Numbered from the stretch's first letter, positions 26,694-36,481 are shown. The stretch: 64,000 nucleotides of DNA from Rhodoferax potami (GCF_032193805.1 NZ_JAVBIK010000001.1:806001-870000), one strand, 5' to 3'. Notes: generated by a model from the sequence alone, not told the origin. Numbers and translations are program-made.

Positions 26694-27842
26694 GTGAACA
26701 ACGAACCACTCCAAGTCCGTTACGGCATCATCGGCTGCGGCATGATGGGCCAGGAACATTTGCGCAATATTGCATTGCTGCCCGGTGCCCGGGTCACCCG
26801 AATTTTTGAGCCTGATGAAGCCATGGCGGCCAGCAGCTTGGCATTGGCTCAAGGTGCGGTGCGAGCGACCAGTCTCGCCGAGGTTGTCTCATCGGCAGAT
26901 GTAGATTGCTTACTGATTGCTAGCCCCAACTTCTGCCATGCAGACCAGCTCCGGGAAATTGCCTCGATACGCCCCTTGCCCGTGCTCCTAGAAAAGCCGG
27001 CATGCACCCGGCTTTCGGATGTGCGTGATCTTGCAGCACTGAGTGCGAGTTACCCGGCGCCAATATGGGTAGCGATGGAGTACCGTTACATGCCGCCCGT
27101 TACCCGACTCACTGAAGAGGTTCGCAGCGGGGCCCATATCGGAGCACTGACGATGTTGAGTATCCGGGAACATCGTTTCCCCTTTCTGGTGAAAGTAGGT
27201 GACTGGAACCGCTTCAATCGCTACACCGGTGGCACCTTGGTCGAAAAGTGCTGTCACTTTTTTGACTTGATGCGCCACTTGGTGCGTAGTGAGCCGATAC
27301 GAATTTATGCTTCCGCAGGCGTTGATCACAATCACCTTGACGAACGCTACCCGGATGGCACGCCCGACATCCTGGACAACGCCTATGTGATCGTGGACTT
27401 TGCCGGCGGGCAGCGCGCGCTCTTGGAACTCTGCATGTTCGCAGAGGGCTCGCGCTATCAAGAGGAAATCACCGTGGTTGGCCCGCTCGGAAAGGCGGAA
27501 TGTTTCGTCCCCGGGCCGGGCCGCTTTTGGCCTGCTGACTTGGGGGAGCCACCCGTTCCCAAAGTAGTCATCAGCCCCCGCCATCCAAAGGGCCCGCGAG
27601 AGCTTGATGTACCCGTCGATCCCATCGCATTGGCCGCAGGTGATCACAATGGATCAACGCTCTATCAACACCAGCGGTTCAACGCGGTTGTTCGCGGAAA
27701 AGGACACATTGAAGTCAACCTGGAAGATGGCTTAGCTGCAGTGCTCATGGGGCTTGCAGCTCAGGAATCTGCGCGGACAGGGCAAGCGATCAGTCTTGTC
27801 GAAGGGGAATATTCACTGAAGGGGCTGCCCTCTAAGCATTAA
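26694..27842 (+). CDS. Gfo/Idh/MocA-family protein, candidate NAD-dependent sulfoquinovosidase
   Basis: About 382 residues. The N-terminal Rossmann domain opens with [17 protein letters not shown] near residue 102 is the family's EKP motif. The C-terminal domain holds [18 protein letters not shown], whose His is in the usual catalytic position. The start is GTG at 26694, chosen because the homology begins there; a longer frame overlaps zntB. It sits before a sugar ABC transporter and near sulfosugar monooxygenase genes. The GH188 sulfoquinovosidases belong to this fold, use NAD transiently, and occur in such clusters, so it probably cleaves sulfoquinovosyl glycerol here. A plain sugar dehydrogenase remains the alternative. 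Confidence 0.65.
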   Translation: MNNEPLQVRYGIIGCGMMGQEHLRNIALLPGARVTRIFEPDEAMAASSLALAQGAVRATSLAEVVSSADVDCLLIASPNFCHADQLREIASIRPLPVLLEKPACTRLSDVRDLAALSASYPAPIWVAMEYRYMPPVTRLTEEVRSGAHIGALTMLSIREHRFPFLVKVGDWNRFNRYTGGTLVEKCCHFFDLMRHLVRSEPIRIYASAGVDHNHLDERYPDGTPDILDNAYVIVDFAGGQRALLELCMFAEGSRYQEEITVVGPLGKAECFVPGPGRFWPADLGEPPVPKVVISPRHPKGPRELDVPVDPIALAAGDHNGSTLYQHQRFNAVVRGKGHIEVNLEDGLAAVLMGLAAQESARTGQAISLVEGEYSLKGLPSKH

Positions 27843-27870
27843 CCCCAAGACGTTCGAGGCAACAAGTCCT

Positions 27871-27887
27871 CTATTATTCCTACACAC
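27871..27887 (+). promoter_or_regulatory. Shared upstream motif, copy 2
   Basis: A second exact copy of the 17-base motif at 26565-26581, 51 bases before the ATPase gene. The repetition in front of two same-strand genes suggests one regulator controls both. Confidence 0.4.
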
Positions 27888-27937
27888 ACTCACCAACGCG
27901 ATCTTTGATCCAGATCAGAGGTCGTAACAGTTTTCTC

Positions 27938-29014
27938 ATGGCCTCAGTCCAGCTACACAACGTTCAAAAAAACTACGACGGTAAAACGACAGTCATTCAT
28001 GGAATGGAGCTTGAAATCCGCCATGGGGAGTTTGTCGTATTTGTAGGCCCTTCGGGATGTGGAAAGTCCACCTTGCTGCGCATGATTGCGGGCTTGGAAG
28101 ACATCAGCGGCGGCGATGTATTGATTGATGGGGTACGCGTCAACGATGCACCACCCCGACATCGGGATATCGCCATGGTCTTTCAAGACTATGCCTTGTA
28201 CCCCCATAAAACGCTGTTTGACAACATGGCCTTCGGACTGCGATTGCGCAAAACACCGGAAGACGAAATCAAACGGCGCGTGATGGATGCTGCGCGTTTG
28301 CTTCGCATAGACCATATGCTGGACCGCAGACCCGCCGCGCTCTCGGGTGGACAGCGGCAGCGGGTGGCTATCGGGCGCGCGATCGTCCGCCAGCCTAAGG
28401 TTTTCTTGTTCGACGAACCACTTTCGAATCTGGACGCACAACTGCGCAACGAAATGCGCAGCGAAATCAAAAAGCTGCACCAACGCTTGGGCGCAACCAT
28501 CATTTATGTGACACACGACCAAGTGGAAGCCATGACCTTGGCCGACAGGATTGTGGTCATGAGTGGTGGCCACAAAATGCAATACGCCACACCGGATGAA
28601 ATCTACAACCAGCCGGCTGCTCAGTTCGTTGCAGGCTTCACCGGTAGCCCACCGATGAACTTGGTGCCGTGCGCACTTTCTGGAGGGGCGGTCGATCTCG
28701 GCGGAGCCCGTGTGCAACTGCCTCCTACTCTGGCAACACGAGCCGAAATCGCAAAGAAGCATGTATTTGGCATTCGCCCGGAAAACATTTCTCCTTTGCC
28801 AAGAAACGTGACAGGCGAACTGAATGTGCAGTCTACCGTTGTGATCAGTGAGCCGCTGGGTGCAGAGACGTTGGTTACCTTTCAAGTTGGACAGGTGGAA
28901 CTCGTCGCACGCTGCGCTGCAAGTTACAAAATGCCTGCGGGATCGCAGCAAACGCTGTATCTGGATCCGCAAGCGATGCATTTGTTTGATGGTGACTCAG
29001 GGAAAGCACTCTGA
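27938..29014 (+). CDS. Sugar ABC transporter ATP-binding protein (UgpC/MalK type)
   Basis: About 358 residues. Walker [11 protein letters not shown]-loop FQDYALYPH, signature LSGGQRQR, Walker [13 protein letters not shown] and the switch His in IYVTHDQ are all present. A C-terminal TOBE-like regulatory domain follows (residues 240-358). It energises the permease pair downstream and is expected to import a sulfoglycoside such as sulfoquinovosyl glycerol. The ATG at 27938 fits the family; an in-frame TTG at 27905 adds unlike residues. Confidence 0.88.
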   Translation: MASVQLHNVQKNYDGKTTVIHGMELEIRHGEFVVFVGPSGCGKSTLLRMIAGLEDISGGDVLIDGVRVNDAPPRHRDIAMVFQDYALYPHKTLFDNMAFGLRLRKTPEDEIKRRVMDAARLLRIDHMLDRRPAALSGGQRQRVAIGRAIVRQPKVFLFDEPLSNLDAQLRNEMRSEIKKLHQRLGATIIYVTHDQVEAMTLADRIVVMSGGHKMQYATPDEIYNQPAAQFVAGFTGSPPMNLVPCALSGGAVDLGGARVQLPPTLATRAEIAKKHVFGIRPENISPLPRNVTGELNVQSTVVISEPLGAETLVTFQVGQVELVARCAASYKMPAGSQQTLYLDPQAMHLFDGDSGKAL

Positions 29015-29071
29015 GTCTTTTGCGACCGCTCAACCTGCTTGAGTGATTTTCAACCGTGCTAGGAGACAACG

Positions 29072-30337
29072 ATGAATAAAAATTGGGTTCTAAAAATCGC
29101 CGCCGCCGCTCTGACTGCCCCTCTGCTCGCTGGGGCGAGTTGGGCTCAACAAACCACACTAAGGGTTTTTGTTGGACCCAACCAGCGGCCCGACCTGCAA
29201 GCCAAGCTGTTTGAGCAGTACACCAAAGCCAATCCGAGCGTGAAGGTGGAGATTGAAACCGGTGGTGCAACCTCTGAACTGCAACGACAGTACCTGAGCA
29301 CCGTTCTCAATGCCAAAGATGCCGCCATTGACCTTTTCATGATCGATATCGTGAACCCGGCACAGTACGCAGGCAAAGGTTGGATTGAACCTTTGGATAA
29401 ATACGTGGGCGGGGCCGCCAGCTTGCGCAACGACTATCTGCCGGTGTACCAGCAGTCCAACATCGTGGACGGCAAGGTCATGGCATTACCCAGCCAGGGT
29501 GACTCCATGTTCATGTATTACCGCAAGGATTTGCTTGCCAAACACGGTATTGCCGAACCCAAAACGTGGGATGAGCTCAGCGCTGCTGCGAAGAAAATCA
29601 CCGCGGCTGAGAATAATCCGAATTTGCAGGGCCTGTCCTTGCAGGGCGCGCCGATTGAAGGCGCTGTGTGCACCTTTTTGTTGCCGTACTGGGGCCAGGG
29701 CAAGCAATTCAATGACGCGGCCGGCAAGCTCACCTTAGACAAGTCCGCGGCAGTCAACGGCTTGAAAATGTGGCTGAAAATGATGGATGACGGCGTGGTC
29801 AAAAAGAACATTGCCGAAGTCACCACACCAGTGACAGTGAATGAGTTCAAAGCGGGTAACGTGGTGTTTGCCATCAACTGGGGCTTTGCATTCGACCGCT
29901 TCAAAGACGATGCAGACTCCAAAGTGAAAAACAACGTGGGGGTCATTCCCCTACCTGCCATGAACGGCGGCAAATCGGCGACTTGTATGGGTGGTTGGCA
30001 ATGGGCCATGAATGCCTATGGCAAGAACAAAGACGCTGCGGGTAACTTGATCAAGTTCTTATCCTCCAAGGAGGCCAGCGCATTTGTAGCCCGTGAAGGC
30101 TCCATCTTGCCGGTGTACCAAAGCCTCTACAGTGACGCTGCCGTCAACAAGGCGGTTCCGTGGTTCAAAGACGCACTCCCTGTGGTGTTAGGCGCCCAAA
30201 GCCGCCCCATGGTGGAAGACTATGGACAGGTATCTGACATCATCCGGACGACAACCAGCGCAGTACTGGCCCGAACCAAAACGCCGGAAGCAGGAGTAGA
30301 CGAAATTGCGGCTCGTGTAGGTCGATTGATGCGCTGA
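29072..30337 (+). CDS. Sugar ABC transporter substrate-binding protein (SmoF-like position)
   Basis: 421 residues with a clear signal peptide (KIAAAALTAPLLAGASWAQ). It belongs to the large family of MalE/UgpB-like binding proteins; FMIDIVNPAQYAGKGWIEPLDKY and MFMYYRKDLLAKHGI are the standard elements. GGWQWAMNAYGKNKDAA marks the ligand-closing region. A purine-rich ribosome-binding site (AGGAGA) precedes the ATG. In sulfo-SMO clusters the corresponding receptor binds sulfoquinovosyl glycerol; the ligand here is inferred from context only. Confidence 0.85.
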   Translation: MNKNWVLKIAAAALTAPLLAGASWAQQTTLRVFVGPNQRPDLQAKLFEQYTKANPSVKVEIETGGATSELQRQYLSTVLNAKDAAIDLFMIDIVNPAQYAGKGWIEPLDKYVGGAASLRNDYLPVYQQSNIVDGKVMALPSQGDSMFMYYRKDLLAKHGIAEPKTWDELSAAAKKITAAENNPNLQGLSLQGAPIEGAVCTFLLPYWGQGKQFNDAAGKLTLDKSAAVNGLKMWLKMMDDGVVKKNIAEVTTPVTVNEFKAGNVVFAINWGFAFDRFKDDADSKVKNNVGVIPLPAMNGGKSATCMGGWQWAMNAYGKNKDAAGNLIKFLSSKEASAFVAREGSILPVYQSLYSDAAVNKAVPWFKDALPVVLGAQSRPMVEDYGQVSDIIRTTTSAVLARTKTPEAGVDEIAARVGRLMR

Positions 30338-30456
30338 AACGCGGAACGCAAAACGACCTCATATTGAGGGTGCCGCCCCAGCCCCAGGTCATGCCATATG
30401 GCTTGGGGCTCTTTAGAGAAATAGCATCTCTCGCAATCTCACCCGAAGCGCACGCC

Positions 30457-31335
30457 ATGCTCTCCAAACTCAAGGACCCGAGCGAAAAAACGCTCGCGAT
30501 CCTGCTCTTGACACCCGCCTTTCTATTACTGGCGATGATCGTGGTCTACCCGATCGGCAAGCTCGTTTACAACAGCTTGTTTGACATCAACAAAACCGGG
30601 GCTTACATCGGTTTTTTGAACTACACAGACGTTTGGCGCGACCCCCTGTTCTGGAATGCCACCAAAAACACCTTACTTATCACAGTCATCACAGTGCCAG
30701 GGGCACTGGTTGCAGGACTCGGCCTCGCTTTGCTGGCGAATCTGCCATTCAAGCGTAAATGGCCCGTGCGCCTTTCGCTGTTGTTGCCTTGGGCACTTCC
30801 GCTCTCTTTCGCCGGTCTGATATTCGCCTGGTTCTTCAACACGGACTACGGCGTTGTGAATGACGTGTTTTTGCGGCTGGGCCTGATCCCGGAGTCTGTA
30901 AGCTGGCTATTAAAGCCAAACTGGGCCTTTGCTGCCATTTGTCTGACGATCATTTGGAAAACATCGTCATTCATGGCGTTGATCCTGCTCGCAGGTTTGC
31001 AAATGATCCCCCGCTCACTTTATGAAGCTGCAGAGGTCGACGGGGCGAGCAGATGGCAACAGTTTTGGCAAATCACGATACCAATGTTGATGCCCAGCAT
31101 CGTAGTGGCACTGATCTTTCGCACCATCACCGCACTCCAGACCTTTGATATCCCCTACACCATGACACGAGGTGGGCCAGGGGAATCTACAGAAACACTG
31201 GCGATGTTGATTCACAAATACACGATTGATTACTCTGACATCGGCTACGGATCGACCCTAGCAGTGTTCATGTTTTTGATTTCGCTGGCTGTGTCCGGCT
31301 TTTACTTACACCATATCGGAAAGAACGCGTCATGA
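30457..31335 (+). CDS. Sugar ABC transporter permease 1 (MalF/UgpA type)
   Basis: About 292 residues with six membrane spans. The EAA loop that docks to the ATPase is EAAEVDGASRWQQFWQITIP. It lies about 120 bases after the binding-protein gene; the ATG at 30457 is chosen because the first span follows directly, while an open frame to 30364 adds proline-rich residues unlike the family. It overlaps the next permease by four bases (ATGA). Confidence 0.85.
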   Translation: MLSKLKDPSEKTLAILLLTPAFLLLAMIVVYPIGKLVYNSLFDINKTGAYIGFLNYTDVWRDPLFWNATKNTLLITVITVPGALVAGLGLALLANLPFKRKWPVRLSLLLPWALPLSFAGLIFAWFFNTDYGVVNDVFLRLGLIPESVSWLLKPNWAFAAICLTIIWKTSSFMALILLAGLQMIPRSLYEAAEVDGASRWQQFWQITIPMLMPSIVVALIFRTITALQTFDIPYTMTRGGPGESTETLAMLIHKYTIDYSDIGYGSTLAVFMFLISLAVSGFYLHHIGKNAS

Positions 31336-32174
31336 GCAAAGCGACACCGGTGATTTGGACATCTGCTGCATTGCGGTGGGCGGCTGCGGGCATTGTGGTT
31401 ATCAATGGTTTTTTTCCAGCCGTGTGGATTCTGTTCACTTCGCTCAAAACAGAAACAGAACTGGTGCAAAAGCCCATCACCTGGTGGCCCGACGCTCCCA
31501 CCCTGGAGAACTACATCAAGGCTTTTGAAGACCAGCCTCTTCTGCACTATTTGAAAAACAGTGTCATTGTGGCTACAGGCGCTACGGCGCTATCGCTTGT
31601 TGTTGCGGCTTTTGCCGCTTACGCCATCGCGCGACTGAATCTGAAACACCGACAGCTCATCCTCACTTGCATCGTGGCGTCCAGCATGTTTCCGTTGGTC
31701 ACTTTACTGGTGCCGATATTTGAGACGATGCGGGCATTGGGATGGCTCAACACCTATGCCGCGCTTATTCTTCCTTATGTGGTGCTGAACTTACCGGTGT
31801 GCACCCTCGTTCTGGTGAGTTTTTTTCAAAGCATTCCGCGAGATCTGGAAAACGCCGCCATGATCGACGGTTGCACCCGTATGGGTGCACTTTGGAGAGT
31901 CGTCGTACCCCTAGCTGCACCTGGAGTGTTCACTGCGGGCATCCTGGCCTTTGTCAATGCATGGGATGAATTTTTGTTGGCGTTGTCCCTGAACTCCAGC
32001 CCCGCAGTGCGGACTTTGCCTGTCGGCATTTCTCTGTATCAAGGTGAATTCACCTTCCCATGGCCCATCATTTCCGCGGCCCTTATTGTGGCTATCGTGC
32101 CGATCGCGCTGTTGATTGCGGCGTTCCAGGAGCGTGTCGTAGGTGGATTGACACAAGGTGGTTTGAAAGGCTGA
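31332..32174 (+). CDS. Sugar ABC transporter permease 2 (MalG/UgpE type)
   Basis: 280 residues, six membrane spans, with the EAA-like loop ENAAMIDGCTRMGALWRVVVPLA. Its start overlaps the stop of permease 1, so the two are made in equal amounts. It is the last plus-strand gene of the block and converges with the TauE gene, 46 bases away. Confidence 0.87.
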   Translation: MSKATPVIWTSAALRWAAAGIVVINGFFPAVWILFTSLKTETELVQKPITWWPDAPTLENYIKAFEDQPLLHYLKNSVIVATGATALSLVVAAFAAYAIARLNLKHRQLILTCIVASSMFPLVTLLVPIFETMRALGWLNTYAALILPYVVLNLPVCTLVLVSFFQSIPRDLENAAMIDGCTRMGALWRVVVPLAAPGVFTAGILAFVNAWDEFLLALSLNSSPAVRTLPVGISLYQGEFTFPWPIISAALIVAIVPIALLIAAFQERVVGGLTQGGLKG

Positions 32175-32220
32175 CACAGCCTCTCCGCCGGCCGAGTAAA
32201 AGCTGTGAAGCTCAGCGCAT

Positions 32221-33000
32221 TTAGAAAAACAGCATGTGAGCTGCAACCAGCGCCAGGAAGCCGGCGAAAGCCTGCTGCAGGCGCCGTTTGTCCATGCGCT
32301 GAGATATGCGGGCACCCCAGTTCGCAAAAAACATACTCACGAGGCTGATGCCGACAAAAGCCGGGCCGTGTACAAAGCCCCAGGAAACAGATGTGTTGAC
32401 ACCGGTTACGCCCATGCCAATCGCTCCAATCGTCGCAATCGGGATCGCCAACGCAGAGCTAATGACCACCGCTTTGCGGACATCCGTCCCCCGAAGAACG
32501 AAGTAAGGCACTGTCAAAGCTCCGCCGCTCACGCCGAGCAAGGTAGAGACATTACCAATTAAGGCCGCTACCCCCAATAACTCTGCGGACGACGGACGTG
32601 GCCCCTGTGCAGGCTGCGCAGACTGCTTCCACATGATGCAGCACGTCGCCAACGCAAAAAGCCCGAACGCCATCTTGAGCCACTCAGTGGGCATCCATCG
32701 GGCCAGTACGACTGCGGAAACAGCTCCGGCACTCACTGCCCCCAGTAGCCAAGGCGCGCGGTCAAACTGCATACGACCTGCACGCCAGTGGGTCCAACTG
32801 CTGGTCACCGAAGTCACTACGATGCAGGCCAGCGAGGTGGCAACGGCAAAATGCATCACATGCGATCCCAGCAGCGGATCCTCTCGCCACAGCCAATACA
32901 GAGTGGGCACTATGACAAGACCACCACCCACGCCGAATAGGCCCGCAGTGAAGCCTCCCGCTGCGCCCACCAGCAGGAAAAGCAACCAAAGTGGAATCAT
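32221..33000 (-). CDS. TauE/SafE (TSUP) family permease, probable sulfite exporter
   Basis: 259 residues with seven or eight membrane spans; the half-repeat hallmarks are GGFTAGLFGVGGGLVIVPTL and LIGNVSTLLGVSGGALTVPYFV. Members export sulfite or sulfonates. Its ATG (33000) overlaps the stop of the flavin reductase gene, so it belongs to the monooxygenase operon. There it would remove the toxic sulfite released from sulfoquinovose. A longer frame to 33135 overlaps the upstream gene and is not used. Confidence 0.85.
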   Translation of the reverse strand: MIPLWLLFLLVGAAGGFTAGLFGVGGGLVIVPTLYWLWREDPLLGSHVMHFAVATSLACIVVTSVTSSWTHWRAGRMQFDRAPWLLGAVSAGAVSAVVLARWMPTEWLKMAFGLFALATCCIMWKQSAQPAQGPRPSSAELLGVAALIGNVSTLLGVSGGALTVPYFVLRGTDVRKAVVISSALAIPIATIGAIGMGVTGVNTSVSWGFVHGPAFVGISLVSMFFANWGARISQRMDKRRLQQAFAGFLALVAAHMLFF

Positions 33001-33527
33001 GGGGTGTTGGTCTGAAACTGACCGAATTGGCTGCGCCAGAAGCCGAGGGCTGCGGTATCGCGCCACCCGAATTCCTGTACTTGCCCGATGAGAATGTAGT
33101 GATCCCCGGCGTCCACCAACTGGTGGAGCGAGCAATCAAACCAAGCCATGGCGTCTGTAAGGCACAGGCGCTCGCTGCTTTGGCGCTCTACAGGAACACC
33201 CGCAAAACGGGAGTTCATATCTCCCGTTGCAAACTGTCGGGCTGTTGCTTCTTGCTCATGTGAAAGAACGTTCACGGTAAAGCCGCCCGAGCGGGTGAAC
33301 GCCTCCAAACTGCTGGCCGCCTTTCGGATACTCCATAGCACCAGCCGCGGCTCCAAAGACACCGAAGCGAAGGAGTTGCAGGTCATTCCCCAATCACCGC
33401 TTTCCCAACGCGCAGTCACAACGGTAACGCCGGTCGCAAAGCACGATAGCGCCTTCCGGAAGTCAGCCGGGTCTGAAAGAGGCACGGCCTTGGAGCACGC
33501 GGGCATGGATTCTGGAAGGTGGCGCAT
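32997..33527 (-). CDS. smoA: Flavin reductase, partner of the monooxygenase (SmoA-like)
   Basis: 176 residues, a flavin reductase-like split barrel: FRKALSCFATGVTVVTA, TCNSFASVSLEPRLVLWS, FTVNVLSHEQEATARQFA. It reduces FMN with NAD(P)H and hands the reduced flavin to the two-component monooxygenase encoded upstream in the same operon. It lies between the aldo/keto reductase and the TauE gene. A paralogue at 54706-55224 stands outside this cluster. The smo name is by context and family. Confidence 0.75.
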   Translation of the reverse strand: MRHLPESMPACSKAVPLSDPADFRKALSCFATGVTVVTARWESGDWGMTCNSFASVSLEPRLVLWSIRKAASSLEAFTRSGGFTVNVLSHEQEATARQFATGDMNSRFAGVPVERQSSERLCLTDAMAWFDCSLHQLVDAGDHYILIGQVQEFGWRDTAALGFWRSQFGQFQTNTP

Positions 33528-33551
33528 AGGATGTTTCCTCTGGTAATTTGC

Positions 33552-34463
33552 TCAGGGCACCTCATGCCCGTTGGCCAACTCATACAGTTCGTACCAGGTT
33601 TGACGATCCATAGGAACGGAAAACGCCTGATCAAACGACTTGATACGCGCAAGCTGGTTGCTACCCATGACCGGCATAACCCCCACAGGGTGATGCATTA
33701 ACCACGCCATGGCGACCGCCGTGGTGTCCGTTCCACTGGCCTTCGCCAGTTGCTCCAATCGAGGAGCCAAACGGGCTGCAGCTGACCCTGCCTGATGCGC
33801 TTGCGAATGAAGACGACCACCGCCCAAAGGTGACCACGCCATCACGGGCAGTCGATGTTGTTGTGCGTGGGCTATCTGTCCGTTTATGAAAGGAGTGGTG
33901 GCAAGCAGGCTCACTTCAACCTGGTTAGTTTGCAGCCGGTGCTTCATCCGTGACTGCAACAAGTCAAGATCCCAGGGCATGTAATTGGACACACCGATAC
34001 CCCGAACTTTGCCGCAATCGACCAGGCCATCCAAGCAGGCGCCCAATGCATCTGCGTCGCACAAGGGATCTGGGCGGTGGATCAAAAGGAGGTCAATCAC
34101 ATCCACTCCGATTCGTTGCAACGATCGGTCAACACTCGCCAACACATGGGCAGATGACGTGTCGTAGTGCTTCACTCGGGTGCTTGGCCACTGCTCAGAG
34201 AGCAACATGATGTCGGTCTTGGTGACCACCTCAATCTGGTCACGCAGGGAAGGACGGGCTTTCACCGCCTCACCGAACAAGGCCTCGCAGCGGTAGTCGC
34301 CGTAAATGTCTGCATGGTCAAAGGTCGTGATGCCCTGCTCCAGGCAGGCATCAATGCGCTGCAGATTGGCACTGATGCTGGTGTCTTCGGCCTCAGAGAG
34401 GCGCCACACGCCGTAAGCCATCTGGCTAAGGGTGCGGGAGTTTTGCAAAGTAATACGGTTCAT
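33552..34463 (-). CDS. smoB: Aldo/keto reductase, probable 6-oxo-glucose reductase (SmoB-like)
   Basis: 303 residues with the AKR catalytic tetrad visible: D49, Y54 (FDHADIYGDY), K82 (VVTKTDI) and H129 (LLIHRPD). WSPLGGGRL and GSNQLARIKSF give the NAD(P) pocket. In the sulfo-SMO pathway the aldehyde left after desulfonation of sulfoquinovose, 6-oxo-glucose, is reduced to glucose by an AKR in this position. It lies between the monooxygenase and flavin reductase genes in one minus-strand operon. Other aldose substrates cannot be excluded. Confidence 0.75.
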   Translation of the reverse strand: MNRITLQNSRTLSQMAYGVWRLSEAEDTSISANLQRIDACLEQGITTFDHADIYGDYRCEALFGEAVKARPSLRDQIEVVTKTDIMLLSEQWPSTRVKHYDTSSAHVLASVDRSLQRIGVDVIDLLLIHRPDPLCDADALGACLDGLVDCGKVRGIGVSNYMPWDLDLLQSRMKHRLQTNQVEVSLLATTPFINGQIAHAQQHRLPVMAWSPLGGGRLHSQAHQAGSAAARLAPRLEQLAKASGTDTTAVAMAWLMHHPVGVMPVMGSNQLARIKSFDQAFSVPMDRQTWYELYELANGHEVP

Positions 34464-34506
34464 GGAAACAAGAAATCAGTCGTTGAAAAAAGCTGGGAAA
34501 TTCAGG

Positions 34507-35661
34507 TCAACGGCGTACGCCGTTGCCCAAGGGAGTCGCAGGTGTCTGCGCCGGCACACGACCGTACTCCTGTGCCAGCGACACAGTGCGTAAATGTGGC
34601 AGCACTTTGGTGCCGAACATTTCGCACTCCTGCAAATGGGGATAACCCGAGAAAATGAACGCGCGGATGCCCATCTTCATGTAATCGTGGATCTCGCTCA
34701 GCACCTGGTCTACGCTACCCACCAGGGCCGCACCACAGCCACTACGGGCACGGCCCACCCCTGTCCACAGGTGAGGTTCGATGTAGCCTTCTTCGTCGGC
34801 AATCTCGCGGTTGGCACTTTGCAATGAGACGCCCAGACTTTTGGCATCCAGAGCGCGCTGGCGGATCTCGCGCCCCTTATCGTCGTCGAGCTGCGACACC
34901 AGCTCTCGCGCATATTCGCGGGCTTCAGCTTCGGTGTCGCGCACGATCATGTGTACGCGTAGGCCGTAGTCGAGCACACGCCCATGCTGGGCCGCTTGAG
35001 CATGCACGTCCCGCATGCGTTGGGCCAACACCTCTTTGGGTTCAGGCCACATCAAATAAGTGTCACAGTGGGCACCGCACAGGGCCAAGGCATCAGGGCT
35101 ATAGCCACCGAAATACAACAAAGGGCCGCCTGTTTGATAAGGACGCACCGGGTCTGTGGATAGCCCTTTGATGTTGTAAATCTGGCCTTCGTAATTGATG
35201 GTGTCCTGCGTCCACGCCTGCTTGAGAATCTCCACGACCTCCCAGCTACGGCGGTAGCGATAAGCACTGTCAGCGGTTTCGCCCGGAAAGTCGGAGGAAA
35301 TCACATTCAGCGTCAGGCGCCCTTCCAGCATGTGATCCAGTGTTGCCACCGTGCGCGCCAGCATGGCAGGCTGCATTTCGCCGCAACGAATGGCTCCCAA
35401 CATATTCATGTTCTTGATTTGCGGCGCCATCGCTGCGACAAAGCTCAGGGTGTCTTGTCCTACCTGGTATGACGACGGGCACAAGATGTTGCGAAAGCCC
35501 AGTTGGTCAGCTCGCAACGCGATATCACGGGTGTTGCTCCAGCTGCTTCGCAACTGACCGTCTGGAACGCCCAATACCCGGAAGTCGTCCGAGCACAGTG
35601 GCGCAAACCATGCTACCTCTGCGCCCTCAATGTCTGCGCCTTTGACGGGAACAACACTCAT
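34507..35661 (-). CDS. smoC: FMNH2-dependent sulfonate monooxygenase, probable sulfoquinovose monooxygenase (SmoC-like)
   Basis: 384 residues of the bacterial luciferase-like (LLM/SsuD) family: EVAWFAPLCSDDFRVLG at the N-terminus, ADQLGFRNILCPSSYQVGQD, LTLNVISSDFPGE, and GPLLYFGGYSPDALALC. With reduced FMN and O2 it should split the C-S bond of sulfoquinovose, releasing sulfite. It is the first gene of the operon smoC-smoB-smoA-tauE; the start carries GAGGTGA upstream. The specific substrate rests on the gene set around it. SsuD-type alkanesulfonate activity is the alternative. Confidence 0.78.
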   Translation of the reverse strand: MSVVPVKGADIEGAEVAWFAPLCSDDFRVLGVPDGQLRSSWSNTRDIALRADQLGFRNILCPSSYQVGQDTLSFVAAMAPQIKNMNMLGAIRCGEMQPAMLARTVATLDHMLEGRLTLNVISSDFPGETADSAYRYRRSWEVVEILKQAWTQDTINYEGQIYNIKGLSTDPVRPYQTGGPLLYFGGYSPDALALCGAHCDTYLMWPEPKEVLAQRMRDVHAQAAQHGRVLDYGLRVHMIVRDTEAEAREYARELVSQLDDDKGREIRQRALDAKSLGVSLQSANREIADEEGYIEPHLWTGVGRARSGCGAALVGSVDQVLSEIHDYMKMGIRAFIFSGYPHLQECEMFGTKVLPHLRTVSLAQEYGRVPAQTPATPLGNGVRR

Positions 35662-35761
35662 GAATCACCTCGCTTTAAACATGAATGAATAGTATATGAC
35701 TTGAATAAATTACCAATGAGGGTTTCCACCGACGCAAGCCGCATTTGTCATACTGCGCGGC

Positions 35762-36481
35762 ATGCCCGAATCCATACCTGCTAAGCCGCTACCTATCTAT
35801 CTGCAAATCGCTGAGCTTTTGGCCCGCCAGATCAAAGCGGGCTATTGGCGCGAGGGCGAACGCTTACCCACCGAGGCAGAGCTGTCAGAGACCTTGAATG
35901 TGGCTGTCGGCACCCTACGCAAATCGTTGGCGCTTCTGTCAGATCAAGGCGTGCTGGAACGCAAACAAGGCTCAGGCACCTATGTCAAGCAGGTGGCGGG
36001 CACCCAACAAATTTATGAACTCTTCCGACTGGAATTGCACACAGGCCCTGGTCTGCCGACGGCACACATTTTGGATGTCTGCAAATTAGCCCGCCCAACC
36101 TACGTCCCCGCATTCGGGAGCAACCCGACAAGCAAAGTGTGGCGCGTCCGTCGTTTGCGTTTTTTGAGTCAGGTGCCTGCAGCACTTGAAGAAATTTGGT
36201 TCGATGCGAGCGACTGCCCGGTGCTTACCGCAGCAGATTTAGGGGACTCAATGTATCTGTTCTACCAAGAACGTTTTGGCACATGGATTTCCCGTGTTGA
36301 AGACCACGTGAGTGCAGCACCGTCACCAACATGGTCCCTGCCCCCTTACGGACGCCTAGCTGACGAGTACGCCGGCTTTATCGAACGTACTTCTTGGACA
36401 GCGGCCAACACCATTGCGGAGTTTTCACAAACTTGGTTTGACCCTTCGGTGTGCCGCTACTCCTCACGTCTGAGCCAATAA
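35762..36481 (+). CDS. GntR-family regulator with UTRA ligand domain
   Basis: 239 residues: an N-terminal winged helix (EGERLPTEAELSETLNVAVGTLRKSL) and a C-terminal UTRA effector domain (residues 85-239). It diverges from the smoC operon across a 100-base gap and is the obvious regulator of the sulfosugar block. Its effector may be sulfoquinovose or a pathway intermediate, by analogy with other sugar-linked HutC/UTRA proteins. It lies 9 kb from the 17-base motifs upstream of the transporter arm. Confidence 0.85.
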   Translation: MPESIPAKPLPIYLQIAELLARQIKAGYWREGERLPTEAELSETLNVAVGTLRKSLALLSDQGVLERKQGSGTYVKQVAGTQQIYELFRLELHTGPGLPTAHILDVCKLARPTYVPAFGSNPTSKVWRVRRLRFLSQVPAALEEIWFDASDCPVLTAADLGDSMYLFYQERFGTWISRVEDHVSAAPSPTWSLPPYGRLADEYAGFIERTSWTAANTIAEFSQTWFDPSVCRYSSRLSQ

